From: Prochilodus magdalenae
Lineage: Eukaryota > Chordata > Actinopteri > Characiformes > Prochilodontidae
Direction: 5' to 3'
Length of the DNA stretch: 64,000 bases
NCBI GenBank assembly: GCA_024036415.1
Contig: JAMWET010003556.1
Span: 57,501-121,500, forward strand
Positions 22,371-36,108 of the stretch are shown here, in pieces. A program made the position numbers and the translations under genes. A model generated the notes under the pieces. The model had not been told where the DNA came from, searched no databases, and saw nothing but the letters and a program-made list of their open reading frames with translations. The number at the start of each line of letters is the position of its first letter. Positions within the stretch are counted from its first letter, which is position 1.

Positions 22371-25289
22371 GTAGGTATACATGACTATGTATAACTATGT
22401 AATAACTATTGCCCTAGTCATATAACTACGTCATAAACCTCACAAATGATTTTAGGTTGCATAAACCTTTATTGCCTTGTGGGCAATGGTGACGTTTGCT
22501 GTCGGACAGTTTAAATTAGGGACAGAAAACAATATACGGAAACTTCTAGGGATGAAGAACAGTTTAGAGAGAAGTCTAAAGCAGGTGCTAATGAAGGTCA
22601 CAATCTGTAAAACATGAGCTGCAGTATGAAGTTTTCCTTCCTGACCCGAGCCCCACAAATATTTGAGAAACGTCTAACTCCAAGCAAACCCTCAGGTGAA
22701 CAGTCAGCTCCCATCAAGTCCAGACAAACATTTCAATCTCTACTTTGTATTTGCCTTTCCTGGTTTTCCTAACCGTAGCTTCACCCTTCTCCCCAAGTTC
22801 TTGCTGAACTCCTTCAGCCTCTGCTTCTTTATCTCCTCATCACCCCGCGATGGTGGGTGGCAAATTTGACATGGTTTCCTCTGACCTTGACCTTAGGGTG
22901 GCGGGCCAGCTGCCACATCTGGCCCTGATCGGGGGCACCCGGAGGGGGGCCTGGGAACGTCGGCATGGGGCTGAGGCGGTTCTCGAACACACGCATACAC
23001 AAAAACGTTCTTTGACAGGCTGTGTACGTCCTGAACCCGCTACGAACACCTCCCAGAAGCGGCGGGCTTACGCATCTACGTGTCAGTGCGCAGTTAAAGT
23101 TAAAGGGGAATGGAGTCAGGGGGCTGGAGACAGGGGAACACACGGAGAGTTCCAGAACCTGGGGCTATAATGGATATACAAGGCTGCTTCCTTCATAAAC
23201 CATGGCCCAACTTCTTTCCACATGGCTTTGGTATAAAATCTTCAAAGTTACATCCTGCAAACAAAACATGCGAGCAAAATTGCAAAATGATTGTAGTGTG
23301 AGGTCAAAAGCATGCCACCCATTAGAGCTGTTGGTGTGGCATTGATGGACATTGGCATTATTTAATCACTGTATTCTAATTACACAGTTATTACTATGTA
23401 ATTACACAATAACATACATTTACATTCTGCGTTGCCAGATTTGGGTCTTCATGGTCATTAAAAACCCCAAAAAGATGTAAATGGTGGTTTTTAATCTTTC
23501 TCCAAAACGTATAATAAATCTCCTCGTCTATTTACAAACATAAACAGATCCGAGTTTACAGTCTTCCGGACTTCTCTGCTTGTTTCAATAAGCAAGATAA
23601 TGGTTTGTATAAAATTGCAGATTCCACAGAAAATCGTACTTTCTGAAAGGACTGTGCAACGCTAATCGCAAAATGATCGATCAGTATGCTAAAAAGTTGT
23701 CTAGCTTTCGAACCATTAAAGTAAAACAAATGCAATTGCCCATGTACTCTGACTGGGGCAAGTCCTCGGTTCATTCCCATTCAGAACAACAGCGAGGTGT
23801 GCAGCCTCGGTCAACATTAGCACTCCTGCGCTCGGCACGAATGAGCAGGCAAGCCATTAAACCTGTGGGGAGTGGAGTCACTGGGGACTTGCAGCCTCAG
23901 CGGTGGGGGAAACCTTGTTGTGAAACTCTTAGAAACTCTCCAACCCTGGCAATTTGGGCCGAGCCCCATGCCTCCACCGCCCCCCAACCTCCCCATTTAC
24001 CTCGCCCCCATCCTGCCAGCTCCGCTCTGCCGTCGCAAGAGCAGGGGGGGATTAAAGGAAAGAATTTGGCCAGCTGAACAGCTCATTTGGCGATGGGGTT
24101 TTTATAGCCGTAAACATTGCGTGGCAACTCCGACATACGTTGATAATTAAGTCTTATAAAAAGGTACGAGAAGCACGCTCGCCGCCGACGAAAATGCAAA
24201 ACTACACCGGCTGGCCCCCGGAGATGCTTCCCCCCTCCGATTTACTGCCTTGGCAGGGTCTTGGGTGTTGAGAACCACAAAGTAAAAAAAAACAAAAACT
24301 GCATTTTAGATAAACGCAGAGGCTGACGAGGCAGTTTATCTGGTTGTCTTGTTTGCTAATTGACAAGGTAGCAGAGCTAGCGCTGTGGGTAAATGCTTAA
24401 TGCTGGTTTTAACTTTTCCATGATTCTGGAAAACTGTGAATTGGATCCTGCGTTCAAAGAGGGGTAGTCCTAGTGTCTGATCTACAGAGATATCCTGACC
24501 CGTTTTTGCCATATTTGTTCATCCATCTGAGAAGCCAACTGAAAACTGCTGTGGTCCAGGTTTCAGGTGAACTCTACTTTCACCTACACTTCGTTTCGGC
24601 GTGTCTTTATCCCACTTCTCCCGAAGAGGTTTCATGTTTTCAGACATTGTAGGGCATGCCAAGCCAGCCACATCTTTGCACAGCGTACGGGAGACTTACA
24701 CTGCATCAGTGTTAATTTGTTAGAAAGGCAGCTGTGAAATTCCACACAAACATTCCGGTATTGATATTTATCCGAGCCCGCATATTTGTTTAGCCTTTTC
24801 CTCCCTTTAAATTGGTGTGCTAACATTTTCTTTACGCTTCAAAGTCTGGACGTTTTGAAGTCTCCTGTACCCGTGGCTTTTCTCTGTAAATACGGCTACA
24901 GCAGAAATGACATTAAGAAAACAGCCAAGTAAAGTGCATCGCAGGAGGGGGCACCCGTGAGGGGATCCAAAGAGGGAACTATGTATGTCTTAAATTTTTC
25001 ATCCTTCTATGAATAGCTAGACACAGTATTATTTTCCCAGATTTCCTTGCTTCTATTAGAATAACCCATGCATGTCATAATTCTATATAAAACGAGCTCA
25101 CCAGCTATAACTCAAAAACTTTCCAAAACTGCCTTAAAGTTTTAACTTGGATCAAATTTGAATTATTATTTATTTGTTTATTAGTTATTTATTGTCTTTG
25201 AATTCCTTTTTCTAAGTTGTTTTGATTATATAGTGTTTGTTGTTTCAACCTACCAATGCAAGTTTGTTCACTTATTCAGATTTTTTATT

Positions 25290-25486
25290 TATTTACGTTC
25301 CCCAGAGCGACTTACATGGTTATTCTTTTTACAGGTGGGCCAGCACAGGGTTGGGAGTCTTGCCCAAGGACGCTTATTGGCATAGCTCAGCATTTCCTAC
25401 CTAGACTGGGATTCGAACCCCTGTCTCCCACATGGAGTTGTGGCTCTCTGGTGGGTAGTAGTGTTAACCACTGAGCCACGCCAACC
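25290..25486 (-). mobile_element. SINE, family A
   Basis: This plus-strand stretch is the complement of a near-full copy: CCCCAGAGCGACTTACATGG (tail), GTTGGGAGTCTTGCCCAAGG (body), GGGATTCGAACC (B box complement) and ACCACTGAGCCACGCCAACC (A box complement). The extra CTCCCACATGGAGTTGTGGC segment between the boxes matches the longer head of the 9001 copy. Confidence 0.86.
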
Positions 25487-28400
25487 ATTTCATCACTACT
25501 GGCTTCAACGTACGTAAGGAAAGGAAGTATAGACAGACTGCTACAAGCACAACTCATCTTTCCCATTGGCTCCTGGCAAGATCTATCGCGTATCATTTTA
25601 CTTGTCCTCGATGTGGTGTTCTCCTCTTCCTCCGTTTGTTAACCAGGCTGAAGTGGGCCAGGGCTAAAATGAACAGAATCAGTAGTAGGAGGATTTCTAC
25701 AATCCAGCAACTCTCAAAGTTCTTCAGTGGGCACTGTATAAAAATGTCCCACCCAAAAATGGTCCTCTAATTTGTTACAAGCAACTGAAGTTTTTCTCAA
25801 CTCCAAAATGACTTCAGTTGAAAGAGCATTCATTCCAAATGCTTTTTCTAGGATGAATAAATCTAATTCATGTGCTTGTAACAAATTAGGGTTTGTTTTT
25901 TTTTGTTTTTTTAGATTGGACCAACAAAACACTTGCTACAATGTGGTTAGCTTACATTTGCAGCCAACAGCAGTGTAGCTCAGCCATTAACCTTGGAAGA
26001 GAAGATACACACAATGGAAGGTTACACTCAGTAGGAGGACAACATGAAGGAGACAGTCAAGAGATGTTCTCAGGAGCCAATGGGACATAACTATCGGCCA
26101 GTATTACCATACAGAGGTAGATTTAAGCCAGTGGTTGAGGCTAGTGGCAACAACTCATGGTATAAAGTCATCTGTACTTTCAGAGTCAGGTTTATTTGAG
26201 ATTTCCACCTCATTAAAGTCAGTGGAAAAAATAATGGAAATCCCAAAAGTTATTTGATATGATATGGTAAATAAAATAAGGAAGTTATTGTTAATTATTG
26301 TTTATATTCTTCATAGTGCCAAGCATGAATAAAACCGGTTTTATTGTTATTAAATCCTTAAGTAATTGCTATGTAATAATCATGTAACAAACGAGAGTAA
26401 TAACAACCATAATGGGCATAGCTAAAGTAAAAACCACTGCTGAAATGATGTATAAGGGTAAATAATCAGCCTTTGTAATAAACATATGACCGTAATTACT
26501 GGTTAATGGTAATTACACAGTAATAACCATAAACCAGAGTTGTGCATTGTTTTGAGTAACATCTGCGACAAGCCTTTAGTGGGACAATCCATCGCCTTGA
26601 ATTCCTCTCTCACACTCATTTTGCCAAGACGTGAAACGAAACACGTTGACACAAAAGCGTACCAGCCCTCCCACTTCCAAAAAGGAATTCCTTCTAATGG
26701 GAGCAGGGACTTGTGGGCCGATGGGACGGGGGGCAGCCCCATACCCCCGCCGCCACCTCCATCCATCCATCCATTCAGCCGGCCGGCGTGCCCAGCCAAC
26801 AGCTTGCAGTCATTAGCGCTGGATCCTGCGGTGACCTTACGTGCAGCCAGCCTCGCACCTTCAAAGTCCCGGAGAGGAATAATACACAGCCAGTCATCCA
26901 GAACTCCTTAATACGCAAATCTCCAGCAGAAGATGGAAGAGGGAGGGGGATGGAGGGGTAGAGATAAGGAAGGAAAACAAACAGGCAGGCAGCGGGAAGT
27001 GTTTTTGCTTCCCTCACTCCAGGGTTATCACGCTGAAGGAGAGCGAAAAGCCGCGAAGGGGTTCACCCCGGAGAGAAGGGGCTGGGGGGTGGGCGGGGGG
27101 GTCTGTTCTGATTTTATCGGACAGGTTGTTGGAAGCACTTTCTTTTTTGTGTGGCATGTCACAAGTTGCGGTCCAGCTGAGTCATTCCCAGCACAGAATA
27201 GGGCTACATGCAAGCGTGCATGTGCCTCGCTACGTTTGCATGTGCGCGGCCCTAAGCCGGGATTCTTGGAAAAGGTTACGTGTGGCGTGCAGGTCTTTAA
27301 AACATCAAAGAGTTGCAATTGACCGACCCGTGCTCTGCCCACCTAGCTACGGATTCAAGACTGGACAAAACAAAAACAGCGTAGCTGGGTGGCACAACCA
27401 GGTAAACACAGGCTGAGACACTGAATTCAGTCCGTAGGGCTGCTAATGCTAATCGTGGCTAGGTGTCCAAGACAGCATTACAGTCCTCACTCACGTTTTG
27501 GGCAGGTGGGATGGTTCTTCCTCTCCCACGTCCTTCAATGCCAATAACAGATTTGGCAGTTAGCACTCTCCTCCAAGCGTGTTGAGCTGATCCAGTGATG
27601 GTGCATTGGCAGCGTTATGGGAAGATGTGGTGCCACTTTATGTGGTTAGCCTTCACCCTCCCAGTTTGGTAGCGTCATGTGAAGGTGAACTCTTCCACTT
27701 TCTTTGTTTAGCAACACCACTTCTGTGGCAGGGTTCCCACCCAGGCAAGAACACCATACCATACCAGTAATATTCCTAGACACCCAATGCTACATGCCAC
27801 AATCTGTGCACCACAATCAAACTGAAAGCTATTAATAAGAGCGTCTGTCAAAGGCAATGAATGGGCATGTAAGTAATGACGGTCCCCTGGGCACCAACGA
27901 GGACAGCGAGAAGCGTCAGGAAGGCAGCTGACGATAGCCATGAGATGGCGAGAGGAAGCCATCAGTCACATCAAATGGCAGGAGGAGATCGACAGTCACT
28001 AGAGACGGAGGGAAGATGACGACAGTGGCGAGTGGTGTGAGGACGATGTCGCAAGCTCTGCCTCTTGAGCCACTCCTCCTGTTCCGCAGCAAGGCCAATG
28101 TATTATGGCACAGCTGGCACAGCTTCCCTCACACCACTCACTAATGTCATCACCTTCCCGGCGTTTCTCGTGGCTGACGGCTTCCTCCCACAGTCTCACA
28201 TGTCAGCAAGCAGAGTTTGGGCACTGCCGTCCTACCAGCCTCAAGCTTTAATTGGTGAGCAGGGACGGCTAATGGTGGCCATAGGCCATGACTCAACCCG
28301 AGCTACTTGAGCCCAGCTAAGGAGAACGTTATCCGATGTTTTGCTGTAAGCTAGGTTAATACCATAGCCAAACTACTAGCTACTGTAACATGGTTAAAGT

Positions 28401-28529
28401 TATTCTAGGGATTTGCCAGCAATCGTTTTCCTCTGGCACTGTCCTTCGCCATAGATACCATAGACACCAACATTTTTTTTTACATGCCTTAGAAAGGCTG
28501 TAGAAGCTCTAGAAATGTCACTTGAATGC

Positions 28530-31158
28530 TACAGTATTCCATAAGAAAGCAACTACAGTATTCCATAAGCAACTACAGCGTTCCATAAGAAAGCAACTAC
28601 AGCGTTCCATAAGAAAGCAACTACAGCGTTCCATAAGAAAGCAACTATAGCATTCCATAAGAAAGCAACTACAGCGTTCCATAAGAAAGCAGCTATAGCA
28701 TTCCATAAGAAAGCAACTGCAGCGTTCCACAAGAAAGCAACTACAGCGTTCCACAAAGCAACTACAGCGTTTCATAAGAAAGCAACTACAGCGTTTCATA
28801 AGAAAGCAACTACAGCGCTCCATTAGAAAGCAACTACAGCATTCCATAAGAAAGCAACTACAGCGTTTCATAAGAAAGCAACTACAGCATTCCATAAGAA
28901 AGCAACTACAGTATTCCACAAGAAAGCAACTACAGCGTTCCATTAGAAAGCAACTACAGCGTTCCATAAGAAAGCAACTACAGCGTTCCATAAGAAAGCA
29001 ACTACAGCATTCCATAAGAAAGCAACTACAGCATTCCATAGGGAAGCAACTACAGCATTCCATAGGAAAGCAACTACAGCATTCCATAGGAAAGCAACTA
29101 CAGCATTCCATAAGAAAGCAACTACAGCGTTCCATAAGAAAGCAACTACAGTGTTCCATAAGAAAGCAACTACAGTGTTCCATAAGAAAGCAACTACAGC
29201 ATTCCATAAGAAAGCAACTACAGCATTCCATAAGAAAGCAACTACAGCGTTCCATAAGAAAGCAACTACAGCGTTCCACAAAGCAACTACAGCGTTTCAT
29301 AAGAAAGCAACTACAGCGTTCCATAAGAAGGCAACTACAGTGTTCCACAAGAAAGCAACTACAGCGTTCCACAAAGCAACTACAGCGTTTCATAAGAAAG
29401 CAACTACAGCGTTTCATAAGAAAGCAACTACAGCGCTCCATTAGAAAGCAACTACAGCGTTCCATAAGAAGGCAACTACAGTGTTCCACAAGAAAGCAAC
29501 TACAGCGTTCCACAAAGCAACTACAGCGTTTCATAAGAAAGCAACTACAGCATTCCATAAGAAAGCAACTACAGCGTTCCATTAGAAAGCAACTATAGTA
29601 TTCCGTAGGAACGCAACTACAGCATTCCACAAGAAAGCAACTACAGCATTCCATAAGAAAGCAACTACAGCGTTCCATAAGAAAGCAACTACAGTATTCC
29701 ATAAGAAAGCAACTACAGCGTTCCATAAGAAAGCAACTACAGCATTCCATAAGAAAGCAACTACAGCATTCCATAAGAAAGCAACTACAGCGTTCCATAA
29801 GAAAGCAACTACAGTGTTTCATAAGAAAGCAACTACAGCGTTCCATAAGAAAGCAACTACAGCGTTCCATAAGAAAGCAACTACAGCGTTCCATAAGAAA
29901 GCAACTACAGCGTTCCATAAGAAAGCAACTACAGCGTTCCATAAGAAAGCAACTACAGCGTTCCATAAGAAAGCAACTACAGCGTTCCATAAGAAAGCAA
30001 CTACAGCGTTTCATAAGAAAGCAACTACAGCGTTTCATAAGAAAGCAACTACAGCGTTCCATAAGAAAGCAACTACAGCGTTTCATAAGAAAGCAACTAC
30101 AGCGTTCCATAAGAAAGCAACTACAGCGTTTCATAAGAAAGCAACTACAGCGTTCCATAAGAAAGCAACTACAGCGTTCCATAAGAAAGCAACTACAGCG
30201 TTCCATAAGAAAGCAACTACAGCGTTCCATAAGAAAGCAACTACAGCGTTCCATAAGAAAGCAACTACAGCGTTCCATAAGAAAGCAACTACAGCGTTCC
30301 ATACGAAAGCAACTACAGCGTTCCATAAGAAAGCAACTACAGCGTTTCATAAGAAAGCAACTACAACGTTTCATAAGAAAGCAACTACAGCGTTTCATAA
30401 GAAAGCAACTACAGCGTTCCATAAGAAAGCAACTACAGCGTTTCATAAGAAAGCAACTACAGCGTTTCATAAGAAAGCAACTACAGCGTTTCATAAGAAA
30501 GCAACTACAGCGTTTCATAAGAAAGCAACTACAGCGTTCCATAAGAAAGCAACTACAGCGTTTCATAAGAAAGCAACTACAGCGTTCCATAAGAAAGCAA
30601 CTACAGCGTTCCATAAGAAAGCAACTACAGCGTTTCATAAGAAAGCAACTACAGCGTTTCATAAGAAAGCAACTACAGCGTTCCATAAGAAAGCAACTAC
30701 AGCGTTTCATAAGCAAGCAACTACAGCATTCCATAAGAAAGCAACTACAGCGTTCCATAAGAAAGCAGGTACAGCATTCCATAAGAAAGCAACTACAGCG
30801 TTCCATAAGAAAGCAACTACAGCGTTTCATAAGAAAGCAACTACAGCATTCCATAAGAAAGCAACTACAGCGTTCCATAAGAAAGCAGGTACAGCATTCC
30901 ATAAGAAAGCAACTACAGCGTTCCATAAGAAAGCAACTACAGCGTTCCATAAGAAAGCAACTACAGCGTTTCATAAGAAAGCAACTACAGCATTCCATAA
31001 GAAAGCAACTACAGCATTCCATAAGAAAGCAACTACAGCGTTTCATAAGAAAGCAACTACAGCGTTCCATAAGAAAGCAACTACAGCGTTTCATAAGAAA
31101 GCAACTACAGCGTTTCATAAGAAAGCAACTACAGCGTTCCATAAGAAGGCAGCTACAG
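28530..31158. repeat. 24-bp minisatellite, about 110 units
   Basis: The unit is AAGAAAGCAACTACAGCGTT followed by CCAT. Most variation is CGTT/CATT/TATT and CCAT/TCAT. Some units lack one AAG and are 21 bp (for example near 28757, 29280, 29372 and 29514). Because 24 and 21 are both multiples of three, very long frames are open on both strands (minus 31142-28518, an 8-residue MERCSCFL repeat; plus 29814-31208, FHKKATTA). They have no unique sequence, signal peptide or splice support and are not genes. The left half is more diverged than the right half (29800-31140). Confidence 0.97.
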
Positions 31159-32490
31159 CTAACAGGGCGTTTGCCAGTCAGTTAGAGTTATATAACCAGG
31201 TATGTTAGCTGTCAGATGCTTACAGAGCCACAAAGACTTCATTGTTGCTAGCTTTCCTGTGAGGTTCTTCCATTTTACTAACATTCCACACCACCAAAGA
31301 CGACTGCATTCCTCCTTCTGCACCCCCGATGGAAAGCAATCTAAAATAACAGGCCTTCTTTAAGAAGTTAGTAACCACATTAGAGCACAGCGTTCCCACT
31401 TCATTATTACCCAATCCCATCGTGTCCTGTGTAGTCTATCTGCACTGCCTTTTTCCCCGCGCAAGTAAATGATCACGGTCAAACACATATGGAAACTATT
31501 TTGGATCAAATATTTAGCTTCCCAACAGCCATCAGATGGTACCGGGTCAAAGAGACAATGTTTGTCATCAACAGTTTGGCTAATTCTTTTTTGTGTTTGT
31601 TTTTGTTTTACAGCACACACAAAGCACGCATCGGTTCCTCTCTCGAATCGGGATCAGGCGGCGCGGTCCGTGCTGTTTTAAATAAAGCCCGGTGGCCGTG
31701 AGTGCAAACGGCAAAGAATAACAAATACTCATATAGTATCTGGCCCGCCTATCTCAGCAAAACACTTAAGGAATGTCGAAGAAAGGTTAAGAGCAATTCA
31801 GAGTCAATAGATCATAGCAAGTCAGGCTGGCTCTTATCTGCGCACTAATGCATGGCCTTCGTTGGTCTGAAGAGAAACACGTTCACGGAGTAATGTATGA
31901 ATGGAGTGGGGAAATTCATAGAGCCGAGATAAAGCTGTTGCAAATACGGAACACAATGAGAACAAAATAATAGCCCTTTTTTTTTTCGTAGATCAATTCG
32001 GCAACAGCCAAGGACAGTAATTACTCCAATCGGAGCGAAGGCCTTTATAGTCTGTCCTAGAGTTTGCTCATACGCCATTCGTCCGTCCACCTTCATCCCT
32101 TCTACTTCATCCGTGCGGGTAATCTTTGTTGACATTCCACTCTGGCAGTCCATCAATCGATTTATGATCGGTTCTTTCGGAGCAATTTTCGGTATCTGTT
32201 CCCCAAATCCCGACTAATATGAGGGACGGAATTTTTTTCCCCCCTTTTCAAAAAACCATCTGAAATATGCGCTTCAAAACCTGCCAAGATTGAATGCCTG
32301 GCTGCTGAATGGGGCTTTGGACCAGGATGCCAGGTGATCCGCTTATCATTGCGGCTAAGACAGCTTTTCCAAGATCTGATACAGACTTGGGAAAGGTGGC
32401 AGCTCAGCCCTCCTGCTATCGGGTGCATGTTACTTTTCTAACCTTAGGAAAATCCTGGAGACTTAAGGCCTGTTTTCCACAATAAACCTC

Positions 32491-34183
32491 GTCTGGGGCA
32501 TTTCTATGGGAGTGTGCACATTGTCCCTTTGATGTTGGGAAAGTCCTGGCTTGGCACTGGAATTTGAGGAAAGTGAGTTTTTCGCAAGTCTTGGAGTTCA
32601 CCTTCAAACCTTCTCCTTTTTGGGACGGTATCTATAACTATAAGCAGCAACTGTAAAGCCTCCATGGTCTTTAAAGAGCTCTTAATGAGAGGGGCCACGC
32701 TTGAGGATGACCATGATGGTGGGAGGAACAAGTGAGGGGGTGACCAGACATCTCAGCATGACTGCCAATATACTCTCACGTACAACACACTGTGATAGTC
32801 TAGTGGACAACACCATTTCAGTTGACCTATTGACCACCGTTCTTTACAGCAGACTGATGGAAACCAGGCGGGTATTTTGACATGTTGTATCTGGGCATCA
32901 GTTAGCCCACCCTATACCAGTGCTACACCAATAAGATTCCTGTCCTTAGTCGGAAAGTACAGGTGCTTTAGCTGGATATGTAGAAATTAATTGTCTGGGG
33001 CATTTCTATGGGAGTGTGCCCATAGAATTGACCCTTTGATGTTGGGAAAGTCCTGGCTTGGCACTGGAATTTGAGGGAAGTGAGTTTTTCGCAAGTCTTG
33101 GAGTTCACCTTCAAAACTGTCCCCGTTTTGGGACGGTATCTATAACTATAAGCAGCAATTGTAAAGCCTCCATGGTCTTTAAAGAGCTCTTAATGACAGG
33201 GGCCACGCTTGAGGATGACCACCTACCCCAGCAACGATGGTGGGAGGAACGATAGAGGGGGTGACCAGACATCTCAGCATGACTGCCAATATACTCTCAC
33301 GTACAACACACTGTGATAGTCTAGTGGACAACACCATTTCAGTTGACCTATTGACCACCGTTCTTTACAGCAGACTAATGGAAACCAGGCGGGTATTTTG
33401 ACATGTTGTATCTGGGCATCAGTTAGCCCACCCTATACCAGGGCTACACCAATAAGATTCCTGTCCTAAGTCACAAAGTACAGGTGCTTTAGCTGGATAC
33501 GTAGAAATTAATTGTCTGGGGCATTTCTATGGGAGTGTGCCCATATAATTGACCCTTTGATGTTGGGAAAGTCCTGGCTTGGCACTGGAATTTGAGGGAA
33601 GTGAGTTTTTCACAAGTCTTGGAGTTCACCTTCAAACCTGTCCCCTTATTGGGATGGTATCTATAACTATAAGCAGCAATTGTAAAGCCCCCATGGTCTT
33701 TAAAGAGCTCTAAATGAGAGGGGCCACGCTTGAGGATGACCACCTACCCCAGCAACAATAGTGGGAGGAACGATAGAGGGGGTGACCAGACATCTCAGCA
33801 TGACTGCCAATATACTCTCACATACAACACACTGTGATAGTCTAGTGGACAACACCATTTCAGTTGACCTATTGACCACCGTTCTTTACAGCAGACTAAT
33901 GGAAACCAGGTGGGTATTTTGACATGTTGTATCTGGGCATCAGTTAGCCCACCCTATACCAGTGCTACACCAATAAGATTCCTGTCCTAAGTCGGAAAGT
34001 ACAGGTGCTTTAGCTGGATATGTAGAAATTAATTGTCTGGGGCATTTCTATGGGAGTGTGCACATTATCCCTTTGATGTTGGGAAAGTCCTGGCTTGGCA
34101 CTGGAATTTGAGAAAAAGAGTTTTTCGCAAGTCTTGGAGTTCACCTTCAAAACTGTCCCCTTTTTGGGAAGGTATTTATAACT
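32491..34183. repeat. 521-bp tandem repeat, units 1-4 (left part)
   Basis: Units begin with GTCTGGGGCATTTCTATGGG at 32491, 32993, 33514 and 34035, so spacings are 502, 521 and 521 bp. Each contains GTTGGGAAAGTCCTGGCTTG, GAGTTCACCTTCAAA, CCTCCATGGTCTTTAAAGAG and AGGTGCTTTAGCTGGATA. Unit 1 lacks a short CACCTACCCCAGCAAC segment. Unit 4 is interrupted at about 34183 and resumes at 34946. The sequence is noncoding; minus-strand frames across it are short and repeat with the unit. Confidence 0.92.
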
Positions 34184-34945
34184 TTTGGGAACTTTTGAGG
34201 CAAACATGTACTGGAAAGTATAGCAGAGGTGCCAGTAAATTCGGTTGGAAGATTCTAAACTTGCAGCCCATAAGCTGTAAGAAATTCTCATTTGATGAAA
34301 TATTAATGTTGCACATTGTTTTGTACAGAGATGAAAGACTGTCGTATACATTTATGCCAACGTTTGTCATTTTTTGACATCCAAACTGCCAACACGGACT
34401 ATAAATCAAACCTAGCTGCAGTTATTACATAATTACACTGTCGTTATTATGTAATTACAAGGTTATTACACGTACAACAGTAAAATGGTAAAAAACCTAT
34501 CACAAAGTCTCACCCGAGCTCTGCCTCTGACGCAGAAAAACAGGAAATACTTGCATTTCATTAGAGGATGGCACCTAGGCCTTCCGACCATAACTACATG
34601 ACGCCGGCCTGAAAAAGCGGGGGGCACCAGAAGCCTGGCTAATATTCACAGAGCAATTTAACCTTCCGTCAACACTGGCTAGCTCGTCTGGCATGCGCTC
34701 GACTCTCGCTGAGATCGGTGTCTGCTCGATGACGTAGGCTGGACATAGCTAACCCTCCAAAAAGCATCCTCTAATAGGCCTGGGTTTAATGAATCATCGC
34801 TGTCCGTGTCCTCGCAGGCGTAGCCGCTGCCAACCATTTCAAAACTCCCATGAGGTAAGGAAGAAGGCGAGAGAGCTGGAGTGAGAGGGACGGGAGTGGT
34901 GAGGGGGGGTGGTGTTGGATTGCCTGAGGGAGCAGAGAGTGTGTC
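34184..34945. other. 762-bp unique segment interrupting tandem unit 4
   Basis: Homology to the 521-bp unit stops after TATAACT and resumes at AGCAGCAATTG, with only 3-4 unit bases missing between them. The inserted sequence contains an inverted TTATTACATAATTACA / TGTAATTAC-type AT-rich block (34420-34470) but no clear terminal repeats or target duplication. It may be an old insertion or the result of a recombination. Confidence 0.65.
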
Positions 34946-35302
34946 AGCAGCAATTGTAAAGCCTCCATGGTCTTTAAAGAGCTCTTAATGAGAGGGGCCA
35001 CGCTTGAGGATGACCACCTACCCCAGCAACGATGGTGGGAGGAACGATAGAGGGGGTGACCAGGCATCTCAGCATGACTGCCAATGCACTCTGACGTACA
35101 ACACACTGTGATAGTCTAGTGGACAACACCATTTCAGTTGACCTATTGACCACCGTTCTTTACAGCAGACTGATGGAAACCAGGCGGGTATTTTGACATG
35201 TTGTATCTGGGCATCAGTTAGCCCACCCTATACCAGGGCTACACCAATAAGATTCCTGTCCTAAGTCTCAAAGTACAGGTGCTTCTGCTGGATATGTAGA
35301 AA
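34946..35302. repeat. 521-bp tandem repeat, unit 4 (right part)
   Basis: This resumes the unit at AGCAGCAATTGTAAAGCCTC and runs through to GCTGGATATGTAGAAATG. It shares CACCTACCCCAGCAACGATG and the CTGATGGAAACCAGGCGGG block with units 1-3. Confidence 0.9.
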
Positions 35303-36108
35303 TGGATTGGTGTTCAGACCATCAGCGATACTCTGGCCAAGTAACTGCGGTCCATCGATATGGCCTTAAGCAACAGGGTGACCCTGAACTAAACCATAAC
35401 CCATACCTGACTTTCCTACTTCAAGCATGTAAGCATCACTTTTATTGACAACTGAGCACCAGTCGGGTAGGAAATCTGAGAAAACCACTGCCAGAAGTCC
35501 CGGCCTTCCATCTGGAAGTAGGAGGCAGTTAAAAGTGCCAGCTTATCCAGGAGAAGGCCCATTCTTCCTGCGAGTTTTAAAGGCCATCAGCCACAGCAGG
35601 GTTCACGAAAAGACTTCCTCATGCATCAGTCTCTTATGAAAAAGCCTGCCATCCCCCCAGAGGGCTCCAGTAATTGCCCAACAAACAGCAGTCTTCTGGA
35701 GAGGGCACGAGGTGGGACGGCCAAGATGACGCAATCGAGCAAAAGCAAGGGTCTGTGGCTTCGCCCCGCTTTTATGACTTCATTTATCTGCCCTTTTCGG
35801 CCCCAACAAGGGCCCCTTTCCAACATTTGTTTGAATTTGACCAGAATTGTCTGCCACTTCAGCAAGGGAATGGAGGGACTGGATAATGTCATGTTATTAG
35901 ACACTCGGGCTACTGCTAATGGTTTGCAACTCTTATGAAAACGAAGCATGTCTGGGACGTTGCGCTGGAGGTTTTGTGAATCATGCTCACGTGTTGATGC
36001 AAAGTTTTTGCAAACACGAGCGAAATACATAAGTTGCCTTTTGGCACTGAAATCGATGATTAGAATAATCTAGACTTAGCAGCTTAATGTTATAGAGGTG
36101 AGCCATAC

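Larger units (their letters stand above)
17792..36108 (-). other. pappa last intron (18.3 kb)
   Basis: Bounded on the minus strand by donor AAG|GTATGG at 36109/36108 and acceptor CCAG|GTG at 17792/17791. It holds SINEs, MITEs, a retroposon tail, the 24-bp minisatellite (28530-31158) and the 521-bp tandem repeat (32491-35302). I see no exon of another gene inside it. Stretches with nothing recognised are 19371-20395, 22371-25289, 25487-28529, 31159-32490 and 35303-36108. Copies of AATTACACAGTAATAACC-like sequence occur near 23380-23420, 26490-26535 and 34420-34470 and may belong to another small repeat. Confidence 0.85.

Noticed and set aside
28518..31142. 874-codon minus-strand frame (MERCSCFL repeat)
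   Set aside because: It is entirely a 24-bp tandem repeat with all unit lengths multiples of three. It has no unique sequence, splice context or signal peptide, and the opposite strand is open for the same reason.
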